From positions 1-24,923 of the IMG/VR virus record IMGVR_UViG_3300032322_002152: a stretch of 24,923 bases of DNA; one strand, 5' to 3'. Positions 16,101-24,136 of the stretch are shown here, piece after piece (the stretch's first letter is position 1; the number at the start of each line of letters is the position of its first letter). The translations under genes were made by a program, and so were the position numbers. The DNA comes from a virus. The notes under the pieces are model-generated. The model saw nothing but the letters and a program-made list of their open reading frames with translations. It had not been told where the DNA came from and did no database searches.

Positions 16101-16108
16101 ATTATCAA

Positions 16109-16118
16109 TGATACATAT
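16109..16118 (-). promoter_or_regulatory. ATATGTATCA decamer upstream of the scaffold-capsid unit
   Basis: Minus strand ATATGTATCA, 99 nt before the scaffold ATG and just after the terminator that ends the protease message. The place is right for a promoter of a scaffold-capsid transcript. It differs at two positions from the commonest form ATATTTATAA. Confidence 0.35.
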
Positions 16119-16138
16119 ATCAAAATTTATAAAAATCG

Positions 16139-16192
16139 CAAAAAGAAACCCTCCTTTTTAGGGGAGGGTTGGTCTAAGGGGACTACCCTTAG
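16139..16192 (-). terminator. Terminator after the prohead protease gene, with a second hairpin before it
   Basis: An 8-bp stem, AACCCTCC (16147-16154) and GGAGGGTT (16163-16170), is followed on the minus strand by TTCTTTTTG, a usable T-run. Immediately before it in transcription is a second hairpin, CTAAGGG (16174-16180) with CCCTTAG (16186-16192) around GACTA. Together they occupy most of the gap between protease and scaffold genes and should separate the head-assembly message from the scaffold-capsid message. The second hairpin has no T-run of its own and may instead protect the RNA 3' end. Confidence 0.8.
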
Positions 16193-16208
16193 GGGGGTGC
16201 GTGTTGTA

Positions 16209-16811
16209 TTAAAAAAGAGGGCAAGTTCCGTTAGCGCAAAGAATATCTGTAAGAATACTGTTTGCTTTAGAGTAAGGATTGATGTTATTTTCTTTACCTT
16301 CTTTTACTAATTGCATATATGATCCTGGGTTGGATGGGGTTGATACAAAATCCCAACAAAGTAGTTCAAAGTCGTCTTGTACTTCTAATGTTTCTCCCAT
16401 TTGTTTTAGCGAGCCCATTCCTCTACTTGAAACACCAACTTGAACTCCGTTGTCGATTAAAGCTTTAAGGATGTTACCTGATGTTGTTGGGAGGATTTCT
16501 ATTTTACCTAATACTTTATCTCCATTCCACCATATTTCTCGAATGATGTGGGATACATTTTTTAGGTTTATGATTGAGCTCTCGGGGTGATCAAGTTCAC
16601 CGGTTGCTCTATTTTGTTTAACAATTTCTTGATATTTATCTATTTCACGTTCCCATAAATCCTTTGAATAGTATCTGCCGTTTCCGTTTTTTATTTCGGC
16701 TGTAGCTAATATCCCTTCTACCATAGGATTACCTGATGGAGCTCTCATACCTTCTGTTAATTGAACAGGAGATATGCTAAACGGAATTGTTTCTATGAGT
16801 ACTTGTCTCAT
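16209..16811 (-). CDS. Prohead maturation protease (gp21-like)
   Basis: A 200-residue protease when started at the ATG at 16809-16811 (MRQVLIETIPFSIS). A longer frame reaches 16868 but overlaps the preceding gene by 55 nt and adds a sequence unlike the family, so I chose the inner start, 2 nt after the upstream stop. It cleaves scaffold and capsid proteins inside the prohead. The family (MEROPS S77) has a herpes-like fold with Ser and His; here GELDHPE carries His75 and GVSSRGMGSL carries Ser128/Ser129, with the NGRYYSKDLW segment near 43-52 typical of gp21. WDFVSTPSNPG near 153-163 is also conserved. It precedes a terminator and the scaffold gene. Confidence 0.93.
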   Translation of the reverse strand: MRQVLIETIPFSISPVQLTEGMRAPSGNPMVEGILATAEIKNGNGRYYSKDLWEREIDKYQEIVKQNRATGELDHPESSIINLKNVSHIIREIWWNGDKVLGKIEILPTTSGNILKALIDNGVQVGVSSRGMGSLKQMGETLEVQDDFELLCWDFVSTPSNPGSYMQLVKEGKENNINPYSKANSILTDILCANGTCPLF

Positions 16812-16813
16812 GA

Positions 16814-18247
16814 TTATAATTCCATTCCGTTTTGGTATGAAGCAACAGTTAAATCTGAATCGTACCAATCTGATACTCTGTACTCTCCAGATCCTTCTGA
16901 TGTTTCTTCAACGTGTTGTACTACACCTTCTTCTTGGGATATGCGTTGAGCTTCAGCTTTAGCATCTTCTAAGGACATACCATAGCCTTCGTTTAATTCT
17001 TCTTTTATTAAATTGCGAACTAATGAGCGAAGTTTAGATTCCTTTAAAGAATCCAATTTTTCCTTACTCATAGTATTAAAATTTTTTTTTCTATATTCTA
17101 AAGCTTTTAATGCTCTTGATCTATATGGTTCCGGCCATTTTTTATATACTTCTTCATCATCAGGAACATAATCCACTTCATATTTAATCCAATCAATTTC
17201 TTGGTTGTAAGTGTTTTGAATACCTGGTTTGTTTTCTTTTAAATCACTAGCTTTAACCCAAGTATCAGGTCTTCCACCATATTTTAAGTTTTTAATATAA
17301 ATTCTATCATCAACTATGCGAGTAATCTCATGATTCATTCCTTTATATTTAACCTTGTCTCCTACTTTGAATTCTTTAGATTTAATCATGGGGCCTACTG
17401 AGCGGGTTTCTGATTCTCTTAATTTTTTATTGAAAGCAGCAAATATAGCTTCTCTAGAGGCAGTATCATCTGCTCCAGCTTCACGATAATTTTTTAATAT
17501 ATTTTCAACATCTTCCCGTTTAGTAGCTGTTTTTAAGGCTTTAGCAATTGCTTGTTCTGCTTCTTTAAATTTAGGGTGATTTTTGTATAGACTATATGGG
17601 TTTTCTGGTTTGTTTTCTTTGTTTTCTTTTAAATCACCGTATCCACTAGACTTGTATTTGCCTTTTGGTGCTTTAGGTTCTCCTAAGCCAGGAGCATCTT
17701 TGGTGTATCCAATACCCTTAATACCAAATGCTGCGTTTTCGGCATAGTATGTAGGGCTTTTAGCTAAGTTTTTACGAACTATTTCTTTTAATTGGTCTAC
17801 ACTTTTATCTTCATTTTTAGGATCTTTCATTTCGGTATAGTATCCTTCTAAAAAAGCCTGCCCATATACATTATCTATAATATCCTTATTAGTATTATCG
17901 TATCCTGTTTCTTTTTGATTAATTTCTACTTCTTTGGATAATTTAGTGTTAACTGCTTTGGTGTCGTAAGCGCCTGTAGCTTTAGGAGCTTTAATTGGGT
18001 TTTCTTGGGTTGATGCCTCGCTTACAAATTGATTAAAAGTTTGAAAGGGATCAAAAGTACGTTGTGTTACTACACCACCCGCGGCTTCAACTAAAACACT
18101 TTTTTGTTTAAGTATTTTTACAGCTTCATTGTATGTAGCAAAGTTAGTAATATATTCCGGAAATAATCTACGAGCAGATTTTAAAAACACATCTTTGTGT
18201 CCTTTACCTTCGTTTATTAAATTAAATTGTTCTTGTAGAGTTCTCAT
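16814..18247 (-). CDS. Head-region protein of unknown function, possible prohead core or internal protein
   Basis: A 477-residue Lys/Glu/Asn-rich protein that I do not recognise. Features: mixed helices at 1-60, a long low-complexity middle (about 80-215, rich in Lys, Asn and Pro), a strand-rich SH3/KOW-like block at 293-336 (FKVGDKVKYKGMNHEITRI, then IYIKNL and WVKASDL), and a helix at 405-421 (KLRSLVRNLIKEELNEG) followed by an acidic tail. It starts with ATGA overlap (4 nt) after the 187-aa gene and ends 2 nt before the protease gene. In T4 this interval between portal and protease carries prohead core genes 67 and 68, so an internal head protein is a reasonable inference. Similarity to those proteins is not visible. 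Confidence 0.7.
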   Translation of the reverse strand: MRTLQEQFNLINEGKGHKDVFLKSARRLFPEYITNFATYNEAVKILKQKSVLVEAAGGVVTQRTFDPFQTFNQFVSEASTQENPIKAPKATGAYDTKAVNTKLSKEVEINQKETGYDNTNKDIIDNVYGQAFLEGYYTEMKDPKNEDKSVDQLKEIVRKNLAKSPTYYAENAAFGIKGIGYTKDAPGLGEPKAPKGKYKSSGYGDLKENKENKPENPYSLYKNHPKFKEAEQAIAKALKTATKREDVENILKNYREAGADDTASREAIFAAFNKKLRESETRSVGPMIKSKEFKVGDKVKYKGMNHEITRIVDDRIYIKNLKYGGRPDTWVKASDLKENKPGIQNTYNQEIDWIKYEVDYVPDDEEVYKKWPEPYRSRALKALEYRKKNFNTMSKEKLDSLKESKLRSLVRNLIKEELNEGYGMSLEDAKAEAQRISQEEGVVQHVEETSEGSGEYRVSDWYDSDLTVASYQNGMEL

Positions 18248-18807
18248 CTGTCGTTTTGTTTTAATAATGATTCAATATCGTTTAAATATTCTAAAATTAA
18301 ATCTGTTGGTATTACAACAGCATATGATTGGGGTTGGTCCTTATAATAAGCTATAGTTTCTTCTTTAGCATTGTCTATAATGGGATATAAATTATTTAGT
18401 TTTTCTTCAATTTCTTTAAAAGCTGCTATACGCTTTTCCTGGAATTGGATTCTAGCGGGGTCAGCTTCGTTGAGGGTTTTAGATAATTTATATTTATACA
18501 TATTATTTTCTCCCCATAAATATTTAGTATCAATTGCTTTTGATTGGGATGCTAATTTTTTTGAATTTACAGGTTTAAAACCTAATTTTTGGGTGTAATA
18601 ATTATTTTTTACTCCACTAGCCCCGGCTTTAGGGCCCTTACCCAAAGTAGCACCAGGATTAGCTTCACCTAATTTTTTCATTTTCTTAGTCAATCTAAAA
18701 GCATATGGAGTAGCGTATTGAGCCCCTTGACCAGGTGAAAAAGAAGCAGCACCTGCTCCTCCTCCAGTACCCGACATTTCTTTTATTTTTTTATTTGGGG
18801 TTTCCAT
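18244..18807 (-). CDS. Head-region protein with a capsid-like N-terminal motif
   Basis: A 187-residue basic protein of unknown function. Residues 12-40 are Gly/Ala-rich and contain FSPGQGAQYATPYAF, which matches the mature N-terminus of the capsid protein in this window (FSVGQGAEWAG; see findings). Lys-rich low-complexity follows (LTKKMKKLGEANPGATLG), then a helical second half (about 115-187) with FQEKRIAAFKEIEEKL. It overlaps the 287-aa gene by 17 nt and the 477-aa gene by 4 nt (ATGA), so it is translated as part of the portal-protease message. I infer a head protein that touches the capsid inner surface or a core component. No family name is supportable. Confidence 0.7.
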   Translation of the reverse strand: METPNKKIKEMSGTGGGAGAASFSPGQGAQYATPYAFRLTKKMKKLGEANPGATLGKGPKAGASGVKNNYYTQKLGFKPVNSKKLASQSKAIDTKYLWGENNMYKYKLSKTLNEADPARIQFQEKRIAAFKEIEEKLNNLYPIIDNAKEETIAYYKDQPQSYAVVIPTDLILEYLNDIESLLKQNDR

Positions 18808-19654
18808 TTACTTTTTTTAATTCTTCTACAAGTTCACAATATTGGAGTAAATCAATAATATTGTCGTTTTTAATGGGAGCCGTTTTATTAATTTCAACTA
18901 TTAAAGGTAAAACCTCATTTAATTTAATTTGAACTGTTTTATCAGTGATATGCTCATTCAAATTTGTAAGCTCAGTTTTAATTTCTTGTATTTTTGCATT
19001 ATAAAAAGTTCTAAGTTTAGGAGTAGAATCAACAGAGGTAATAAACTCTTTTAATATTTGTTTTTGGGATTCATATAGATTTGAATATTTACCATTAAAT
19101 TTTTCAAGTAAAATTTTATAAGTTAAAATTCTTAAATCCTTATCGTATGATTTAAATTCTTCTATTATATCTTCCTTAACCTTAGATTCGTTTAGAGGGG
19201 CATTAGATAAATATTCTAATAAAGCATATCTATTAGATGAAACTTGATTTATATTAATGTTTTCTGAGTGGTCTAATTCGATTAGAGTGTATAAAGCGGC
19301 TTGGGCTTTATAATTAGGTAATTTAGTTTTAAAAAACTCATCTAAATTGTAATGTTTTTGTATTTCATTAATTAAATTATATTTTTGTTTTCTTAATGAA
19401 GTTTTATTAAGTTTTTTAGATGATTCTAGAATAGTTTGAATTAAAATATTTGATTTTGTTTCACTTAATTTTTGGCTTTTAGTTAAACTTTCATATAACT
19501 TTAATTCTTTCCCTAATTCACTTTTTATAAAATATTTTTTAATTATGTTTAAAGCAGGAGATTGAATATTATTGAGTGTATCTGCTGTTACTTGTCTAAC
19601 AAGTAATTCAAATAGAATCCCCGTATTTTTAAACTTGGAATGTTTTATTTTCAT
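18791..19654 (-). CDS. Helical head-region protein, function unknown
   Basis: A 287-residue, nearly all-helical Lys/Asn/Leu/Ile-rich protein. The start MKIKHSKFKNTGILFELLVR followed by QVTADTLNN is a pattern I associate with uncharacterised proteins encoded next to portal genes in T4-like environmental phages. Other parts include ALYTLIELDHSENININQV and a C-terminal helix LLQYCELVEELKKV. It is the first of three unknown genes between portal and protease, in the place of T4 core genes 67/68. A structural or core role is inferred only from position. ATATTTATAA lies 12 nt upstream, and AGG directly abuts the ATG. Confidence 0.7.
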   Translation of the reverse strand: MKIKHSKFKNTGILFELLVRQVTADTLNNIQSPALNIIKKYFIKSELGKELKLYESLTKSQKLSETKSNILIQTILESSKKLNKTSLRKQKYNLINEIQKHYNLDEFFKTKLPNYKAQAALYTLIELDHSENININQVSSNRYALLEYLSNAPLNESKVKEDIIEEFKSYDKDLRILTYKILLEKFNGKYSNLYESQKQILKEFITSVDSTPKLRTFYNAKIQEIKTELTNLNEHITDKTVQIKLNEVLPLIVEINKTAPIKNDNIIDLLQYCELVEELKKVNGNPK

Positions 19655-19666
19655 CCTAGATTTTAT

Positions 19667-19676
19667 TTATAAATAT
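19667..19676 (-). promoter_or_regulatory. ATATTTATAA decamer before the 287-aa head-region gene
   Basis: Minus strand ATATTTATAA, 12 nt before the ATG, in the 32-nt gap after the portal gene. The sequence continues as ATAAATAAAATC, so TATAAATA on the minus strand overlaps it. I infer an internal promoter or expression element. Confidence 0.45.
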
Positions 19677-19686
19677 ATGGAAATAT

Positions 19687-21576
19687 TTACTCAGTTAAAT
19701 TATTTTCATCTAATAATGATTCTCCTGCACTTTTTTTACCAAAAATAATATTTTTATCTAGACTTTCTAATAAGGTTTTATTTTTAAAATATATACTTTT
19801 AGAATTTTCTAAAGCTAAGGGCGAACCTCCTTTATAATTAGGCACTCCATATCCTTCTTGGTCATCTACTTTATTATCTTTTCTACCTAATCTATCTCTA
19901 CCTAATGCATTTTGTTGGGTATTAATATTAGATGCTTTTTCTTCAGGGCGACCTAGCGGAGATTTTTCATCGTACCCATCAGGAACTGAGCTATCTTCAT
20001 ATCTGCTTCGTCCATATAGCGCAGCTAAATCGTGTGGGGTGCCATAAGAACGTCCTGTTTCTTCTGGATCATTGCCCTCCTCTGATATTTGTCTGTTTCT
20101 GAAAGCGCGTTTTTGGTCCTGAGTTATTAAATCCCTATATTCTTCGTATTGATCTTCACTAAAGTGAAATACATTGTGATAAATCCAATCAGTGGGGATT
20201 ATCTTAGTTTCTAACATTTGACTAGCTAAGTCAACTTTTTCTTTTAATAATGCTACTTTTTCTTGTTCAGCTATAATTGATGGGGTAGTTAAACTTAATT
20301 CAAAGTTTGTTAATTGTTCACCATCGTATCCTTGGGTATATAAATGTACTAAAGCTATTTTATACAATTCAGACAGTAAAATACGTTGAATTCTATCAAT
20401 TGTGCGAGCAAATCTAATATCTTCGGCAGCTAATGTTGCTTTACCTGTTAAATCTTTTTCGTATCCCATAAATGCTTTGGGAACCTTAAGAGCAGCAAAT
20501 AGTTTGTCTCTTAAATAAGCCACATCTTCAATACCATTGTATTCTAATCCTTTAGCGGTATCAATTTTAGTAGTTGTATCGTTGCCCCTAACAGGAATAA
20601 AGAAATCTTCAAGTATATTTTGCATGTTATACTTTAAGTTATATTCACCTGTTTTTTCATCCATCAATGGTGTTTTTTTCATTGTTTGGATTGTTTTTTG
20701 CATAAAAGCATCAACTTCTTGGGGTGGTATATTACCTACGTTTATATAAAAAATACGTCTTTCTGGGGCACGAGAAATTCTATGAATTAACATCGCGTCT
20801 TCCATTAAAATATATTGTTTAAATAATCTACGACCTGGTTCTAGATATGATCTTCCATAAGGGAGATAATTAACATCAGTTAATAATCTAAAATGGGCTA
20901 TTTCGTAGTTATCAAATACAATTTGGTTTTCTGTAGGTTTAGTGTTTGGAGTAGAATAATATCCTGATCCTCCTGTATAGTAACCATCTGGAGAATATGC
21001 AAATTGAACTTTAGCAGGATTTTCTCTATCAAAATTTTCACGTCTTTGAATATGATAAGCTGTATAAGGTATTACATTGTACACCCCAAATTTTTCAGCA
21101 ATCTCTAATTTAAGGAAAAAATCACCGTATTTACACATTTGGCGAGTCCAAGACCATAAATTAAATTCAATATTTAATACATCATAAAATAAATTATAAA
21201 GAATTTTTTGAATATCATCATCACTACTTCTGATTTGAAGTACTTCTCCCATGTCATTCTTTAAAGTACATTCGTCAGCTATAATATCTAAAGCGGATGC
21301 AACAATAGCATCTGTATCCATTGTATCATAATCGCTGTATAGATAAGTTCTTAAATATTGGTATTGTAAATTAAATTGTTGGCCTATTAAAGAAGTAGCT
21401 GCGGGGTTAGTATAGATTTTATTGAATCTATCTATTAGGGAATTGGTTTGAAATTCACCACTTGTTTGAATTTTATCAGTGTCTATTACTTTTAACTGGC
21501 TACCCCCCTCATTACGGATGATAACATCAGTCGAAAATAGACGCCTTAATCTTGAAAATACATCAGTGTTTGCCAT
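19687..21576 (-). CDS. Portal protein (gp20-like)
   Basis: A 629-residue portal, the dodecameric ring at the capsid vertex through which DNA enters and to which the neck binds. Conserved parts: IVASALDIIADECT at 91-104, SWTRQMCKYGDFFLKLEI at 142-159, SRAPERRIFYINVGN at 268-282, LEDFFIPVRGND at 322-333, and a region near 350-400 with LFAALKVPKAFMGYEKDL. These match T4 gp20 (524 aa). The extra length is a C-terminal tail from about 500, rich in Asp, Arg, Gly and Asn, probably disordered or inside the head. It follows the terminase by 14 nt. ATATTTATAA lies 3 nt before the ATG and no Shine-Dalgarno sequence is present. Confidence 0.96.
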   Translation of the reverse strand: MANTDVFSRLRRLFSTDVIIRNEGGSQLKVIDTDKIQTSGEFQTNSLIDRFNKIYTNPAATSLIGQQFNLQYQYLRTYLYSDYDTMDTDAIVASALDIIADECTLKNDMGEVLQIRSSDDDIQKILYNLFYDVLNIEFNLWSWTRQMCKYGDFFLKLEIAEKFGVYNVIPYTAYHIQRRENFDRENPAKVQFAYSPDGYYTGGSGYYSTPNTKPTENQIVFDNYEIAHFRLLTDVNYLPYGRSYLEPGRRLFKQYILMEDAMLIHRISRAPERRIFYINVGNIPPQEVDAFMQKTIQTMKKTPLMDEKTGEYNLKYNMQNILEDFFIPVRGNDTTTKIDTAKGLEYNGIEDVAYLRDKLFAALKVPKAFMGYEKDLTGKATLAAEDIRFARTIDRIQRILLSELYKIALVHLYTQGYDGEQLTNFELSLTTPSIIAEQEKVALLKEKVDLASQMLETKIIPTDWIYHNVFHFSEDQYEEYRDLITQDQKRAFRNRQISEEGNDPEETGRSYGTPHDLAALYGRSRYEDSSVPDGYDEKSPLGRPEEKASNINTQQNALGRDRLGRKDNKVDDQEGYGVPNYKGGSPLALENSKSIYFKNKTLLESLDKNIIFGKKSAGESLLDENNLTE

Positions 21577-21579
21577 TGT

Positions 21580-21589
21580 TTATAAATAT
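21580..21589 (-). promoter_or_regulatory. ATATTTATAA decamer before the portal gene
   Basis: Minus strand ATATTTATAA ending 3 nt before the portal ATG, in the gap after the terminase stop. Transcription starting from it would begin at or inside the start codon region, so leaderless transcription or a translation role must be considered. Confidence 0.4.
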
Positions 21590-21590
21590 A

Positions 21591-23156
21591 TTAAAGAAGC
21601 CATCTTATGTCTTCTTGTTGATTTCCTATTTGATGAATGTAAGGATTAGGGACATTATTGTTATTAAATATTATAGGAGTAGTATTTTTTCTCATATTCC
21701 CTAATGCTGCTCGAGTCATATCTAATCCTTGTTGTTGAAATTTAAGGGAAGTATCTCTTAAATACATAGCTATCCCGAAAGGCATTATTAAGTCGTCATT
21801 GTAACCTTGTTGGGCTTCGGGGCGTCCATTTTTCCAAACAAATACTTTCATTTCTTCAAGTAAACGTTTAGATTGTATTGTAACACTTTTATCCCCAATG
21901 TATTCTCTCATTTTATTTACTACAAGGGGGCGAGTACGTTGGGACATTGTAAAGCCGGGAGTCATACTAGATCCATATTCATATCTATTAAAATAAGATT
22001 CAGCAGATAAAGCATCACTTTTGGGAGAATAATATAAATTTTGGTATCCTCTTTCCATTACCGTTTCTAATGTAGCCCACCCTATTGAAGCATTTTCAAT
22101 AACTAATAAAGCATTGTTATATTCGGTTGCTAATCCTACTAAAAAGTGTCCAAATTCTTTGGGTGCTAGCTGCCCCTTATATTCAGCCACTTGTACATTA
22201 GTTTCAATATCTAAAATATGAGCTGTAGAAAAATCTCTACCATCCCCTCTAGCTACATCAGCTACAACCATATATTCTCTAGAATAATCTGCTTGTTCCC
22301 AAACCCATAAATTTTTATCTAAACCTCTTCGTTCCATAGGTTCTTTAATAGAGGTTTGAGATATAAATTCTATCCATTCAGGGAAAAATACTGTTTCTCC
22401 TGAGGTACTAAAATCACAATCACATTCTTGAGCAGCTATTCTAGGGTTTCCTAATAATTCGTCCTGTCGTTTTCTCCATGCTTCATCTCGTTCAGGGTGA
22501 ACATACCAAGGTAGTTTAATTGGTAAGAAATCGTTATCTCCTGCTTCAGCTCTAGCCCAAGTTTGGTGAAACCAATTACCTGTACCGTTTGGGGTAGATA
22601 ATACAATAGCTCCACCACCCGTTGCTAATGTTTGTTGTGCCGAAGCCCAAATATTTTCTACATTTTCGATAAAAGCAGCCTCGTCAATTATTAATAATGA
22701 TACGGCTTCAGATCTACCAGCATCACTAGCAGCTGAAACGGCTTTGATTTGAGAGCCATTGTCTAATCTAAGAGTTAATTTATTATTTTCTTCGGCTCCT
22801 ATTTTTAACCATGAAGGTAAGTTATCGTACATAAACTTAACTTTGGTTACCATGTTTTTAGCTGTTTCTTGTTTAGTTGCTAAACAAAGTACATTTTTAT
22901 CTTTATGGAATAACATCCACCATAAAGAGTATCCTGCAGCTAAGGTAGATATACCTAATTGTCTAGATTTTAGTACAATAGAATATGGGTTATCCCTCCA
23001 AAGATTTAATACTTTACCTTGAAAAGGATATAAATTAAATATTACCCTTCCTCTTTGGGGATGTTGGATAAAGCAATACTTGCGCATAAAGTGTGATGGG
23101 TCTTTAGCGCAAGCAATATATTCATCTCTTATTATCTGTCTTAAATCTTCACTCAT
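21591..23156 (-). CDS. Terminase large subunit (gp17-like)
   Basis: A 521-residue packaging motor. ATPase part: YPFQGKVLNLW at 43-53 (adenine-binding Q-type motif), a deviant Walker A KSRQLGIST at 63-71, Walker B LLIIDEAAF at 154-162, and coupling motif STPNGTGNW at 187-195. Nuclease part: D300 in VVADVARGDGRDFS, E354 in LLVIENASIG, and D454/D455 in GYNDDLIMPFG, in the acidic triad positions of T4-type terminases. Where T4 has SRQLGKTT, this enzyme has SRQLGIST, so the usual Walker lysine is absent and Lys63 at the start of the loop may replace it. Its ATG overlaps the preceding gene stop by 4 nt (ATGA). It is shorter than T4 gp17 (610 aa). Confidence 0.97.
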   Translation of the reverse strand: MSEDLRQIIRDEYIACAKDPSHFMRKYCFIQHPQRGRVIFNLYPFQGKVLNLWRDNPYSIVLKSRQLGISTLAAGYSLWWMLFHKDKNVLCLATKQETAKNMVTKVKFMYDNLPSWLKIGAEENNKLTLRLDNGSQIKAVSAASDAGRSEAVSLLIIDEAAFIENVENIWASAQQTLATGGGAIVLSTPNGTGNWFHQTWARAEAGDNDFLPIKLPWYVHPERDEAWRKRQDELLGNPRIAAQECDCDFSTSGETVFFPEWIEFISQTSIKEPMERRGLDKNLWVWEQADYSREYMVVADVARGDGRDFSTAHILDIETNVQVAEYKGQLAPKEFGHFLVGLATEYNNALLVIENASIGWATLETVMERGYQNLYYSPKSDALSAESYFNRYEYGSSMTPGFTMSQRTRPLVVNKMREYIGDKSVTIQSKRLLEEMKVFVWKNGRPEAQQGYNDDLIMPFGIAMYLRDTSLKFQQQGLDMTRAALGNMRKNTTPIIFNNNNVPNPYIHQIGNQQEDIRWLL

Positions 23157-23740
23157 TTACCTAATTTCCAAAGCAATTTAAACGAACCTTGTGGAATTAA
23201 ATTTTGGTTTATGCCCATTCCGATTCCTATTGCTTTGCGTTTTTTAGTTCTGTATAGCATTTCACCCCCAATATAACCAAGCTGTCTTGGGCTTCCAACT
23301 ACTCCTACACCAACATACCATTCTCTATTATTTAGGTAAATAGTTTTTTCAATTGTAATTTTAGGTATTTCTAAATTTGATTGAACTTTACGAGCTATAA
23401 TATAGTTTCTTGTTATAGTATCGCTTATTACTATATTACCAAATGTATCAACAGATACTGTGTCTTGATATGCGTATTTGGAATAGTAGTCTTTTAATAT
23501 TTCGTTGGTGTCTATTGGGGCTTGAAATGTATCTGTTTCAAATTGAAATTCAGTTATAGTTTCTACTTTGGTTCTCCATTTAGGAACATATACCGGGGTT
23601 TCAACTTTAACTGGTATTTTTTCAATAGTAGTTTTAATTTCTACTCGTTCTTCTTGGGCATTACCTTGGGTTAAAAGATAAACAATTACACCAATTAGCA
23701 GAACTATTATTGAAATGTATGTTATTTTAGTTTTCATCAT
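23153..23740 (-). CDS. Single-pass membrane-anchored protein, function unknown (spanin-like candidate)
   Basis: A 195-residue protein with an N-terminal membrane segment (about residues 6-24, ITYISIIVLLIGVIVYLLT) preceded by lysine and with no cleavable signal. The rest should be outside the inner membrane: Lys/Glu/Val-rich strands (VEIKTTIEKIPVKVETPVYV), a middle region with repeated Thr/Asp, and a C-terminal Gly-rich strand block (WYVGVGVVGSPRQLGYIGG, ending LLWKLGK). Such 'short helix anchor plus beta-rich ectodomain' proteins occur in many phages of Bacteroidota. A lysis (spanin) role or a membrane docking role is possible, but nothing proves either. It overlaps the terminase by 4 nt and the preceding gene by 14 nt, tying its translation to both. 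Confidence 0.6.
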   Translation of the reverse strand: MMKTKITYISIIVLLIGVIVYLLTQGNAQEERVEIKTTIEKIPVKVETPVYVPKWRTKVETITEFQFETDTFQAPIDTNEILKDYYSKYAYQDTVSVDTFGNIVISDTITRNYIIARKVQSNLEIPKITIEKTIYLNNREWYVGVGVVGSPRQLGYIGGEMLYRTKKRKAIGIGMGINQNLIPQGSFKLLWKLGK

Positions 23741-24116
23741 CCAATTCGCTGAATTTAGATTTAAGCTGGTTTTTACGTTTGGTGAGTTCTTTCATTTTGG
23801 TTAAAAGATCTTCATCAGCTTTAGTTCTATCTGCGGGTTTTTTGGAGATTATATCTTTGATTTTGCTAACATTAGATTTAAGCTCTTTAGTAATTTTAGT
23901 CCATTCGGTTTGGGCTTTAGTTAAAGATTTTTCTTTTTGTATATCAGCTTGTGTTGGTTCTTCGTCTTCGGACTCACTTACAGGTTTAGCCTTTGGGTCA
24001 AATGTTACAGAAAGTCCTTGATCTGTTAATTTTTTTGCAGTGTCTTTATCGCTAGTAACTGTTAACTCAGCCAAAATAATTTCTTTGATATAGTCTTTTA
24101 GTTCAGATTTTTTCAT
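23727..24116 (-). CDS. Charged helical protein directly upstream, function unknown
   Basis: A 129-residue Lys/Glu/Ser-rich protein. It starts MKKSELKDYIKEIILAEL, an amphipathic helix, then an acidic linker (SESEDEEPTQADIQ), then a coiled-coil-like C-terminal half (KELKSNVSKIKDIISKK, KMKELTKRKNQLKSKFSEL). It overlaps the membrane-anchored gene by 14 nt. The small terminase subunit usually lies next to the large one and is helical, so that role was considered; but a DNA-binding fold is not visible and another gene intervenes. A similar Leu-Arg/Lys-rich helix occurs near the C-terminus of the 477-aa head-region protein. ATATGTATAA lies 20 nt before the ATG. Confidence 0.6.
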   Translation of the reverse strand: MKKSELKDYIKEIILAELTVTSDKDTAKKLTDQGLSVTFDPKAKPVSESEDEEPTQADIQKEKSLTKAQTEWTKITKELKSNVSKIKDIISKKPADRTKADEDLLTKMKELTKRKNQLKSKFSELDDEN

Positions 24117-24136
24117 ATTTTTATATATATTATTTG

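Noticed and set aside
16077-16310. Plus-strand ORF of 77 residues across the protease-scaffold gap
   Set aside because: It runs through the terminator hairpins and the protease 3' end, has a low-complexity Lys-rich content, and would be the only gene on the plus strand.
16812-16868. Upstream extension of the protease (start at 16868)
   Set aside because: It would overlap the 477-aa gene by 55 nt and add a Cys/Phe-rich segment not typical of gp21. The ATG at 16811 gives a normal start and spacing.
191-21589. TATAAATA on the plus strand at five sites as ordinary T4 late promoters
   Set aside because: In that orientation they would drive antisense transcripts into the ends of the neighbouring genes, and no plus-strand gene follows. 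The coding-strand reading ATATTTATAA is the more economical explanation.
23727-24116. Small terminase subunit (gp16) for the 129-aa protein
   Set aside because: It is helical and near the large subunit, but a membrane protein gene lies between, no DNA-binding motif is visible, and the similarity to gp16 is not recognisable. It was left as unknown.
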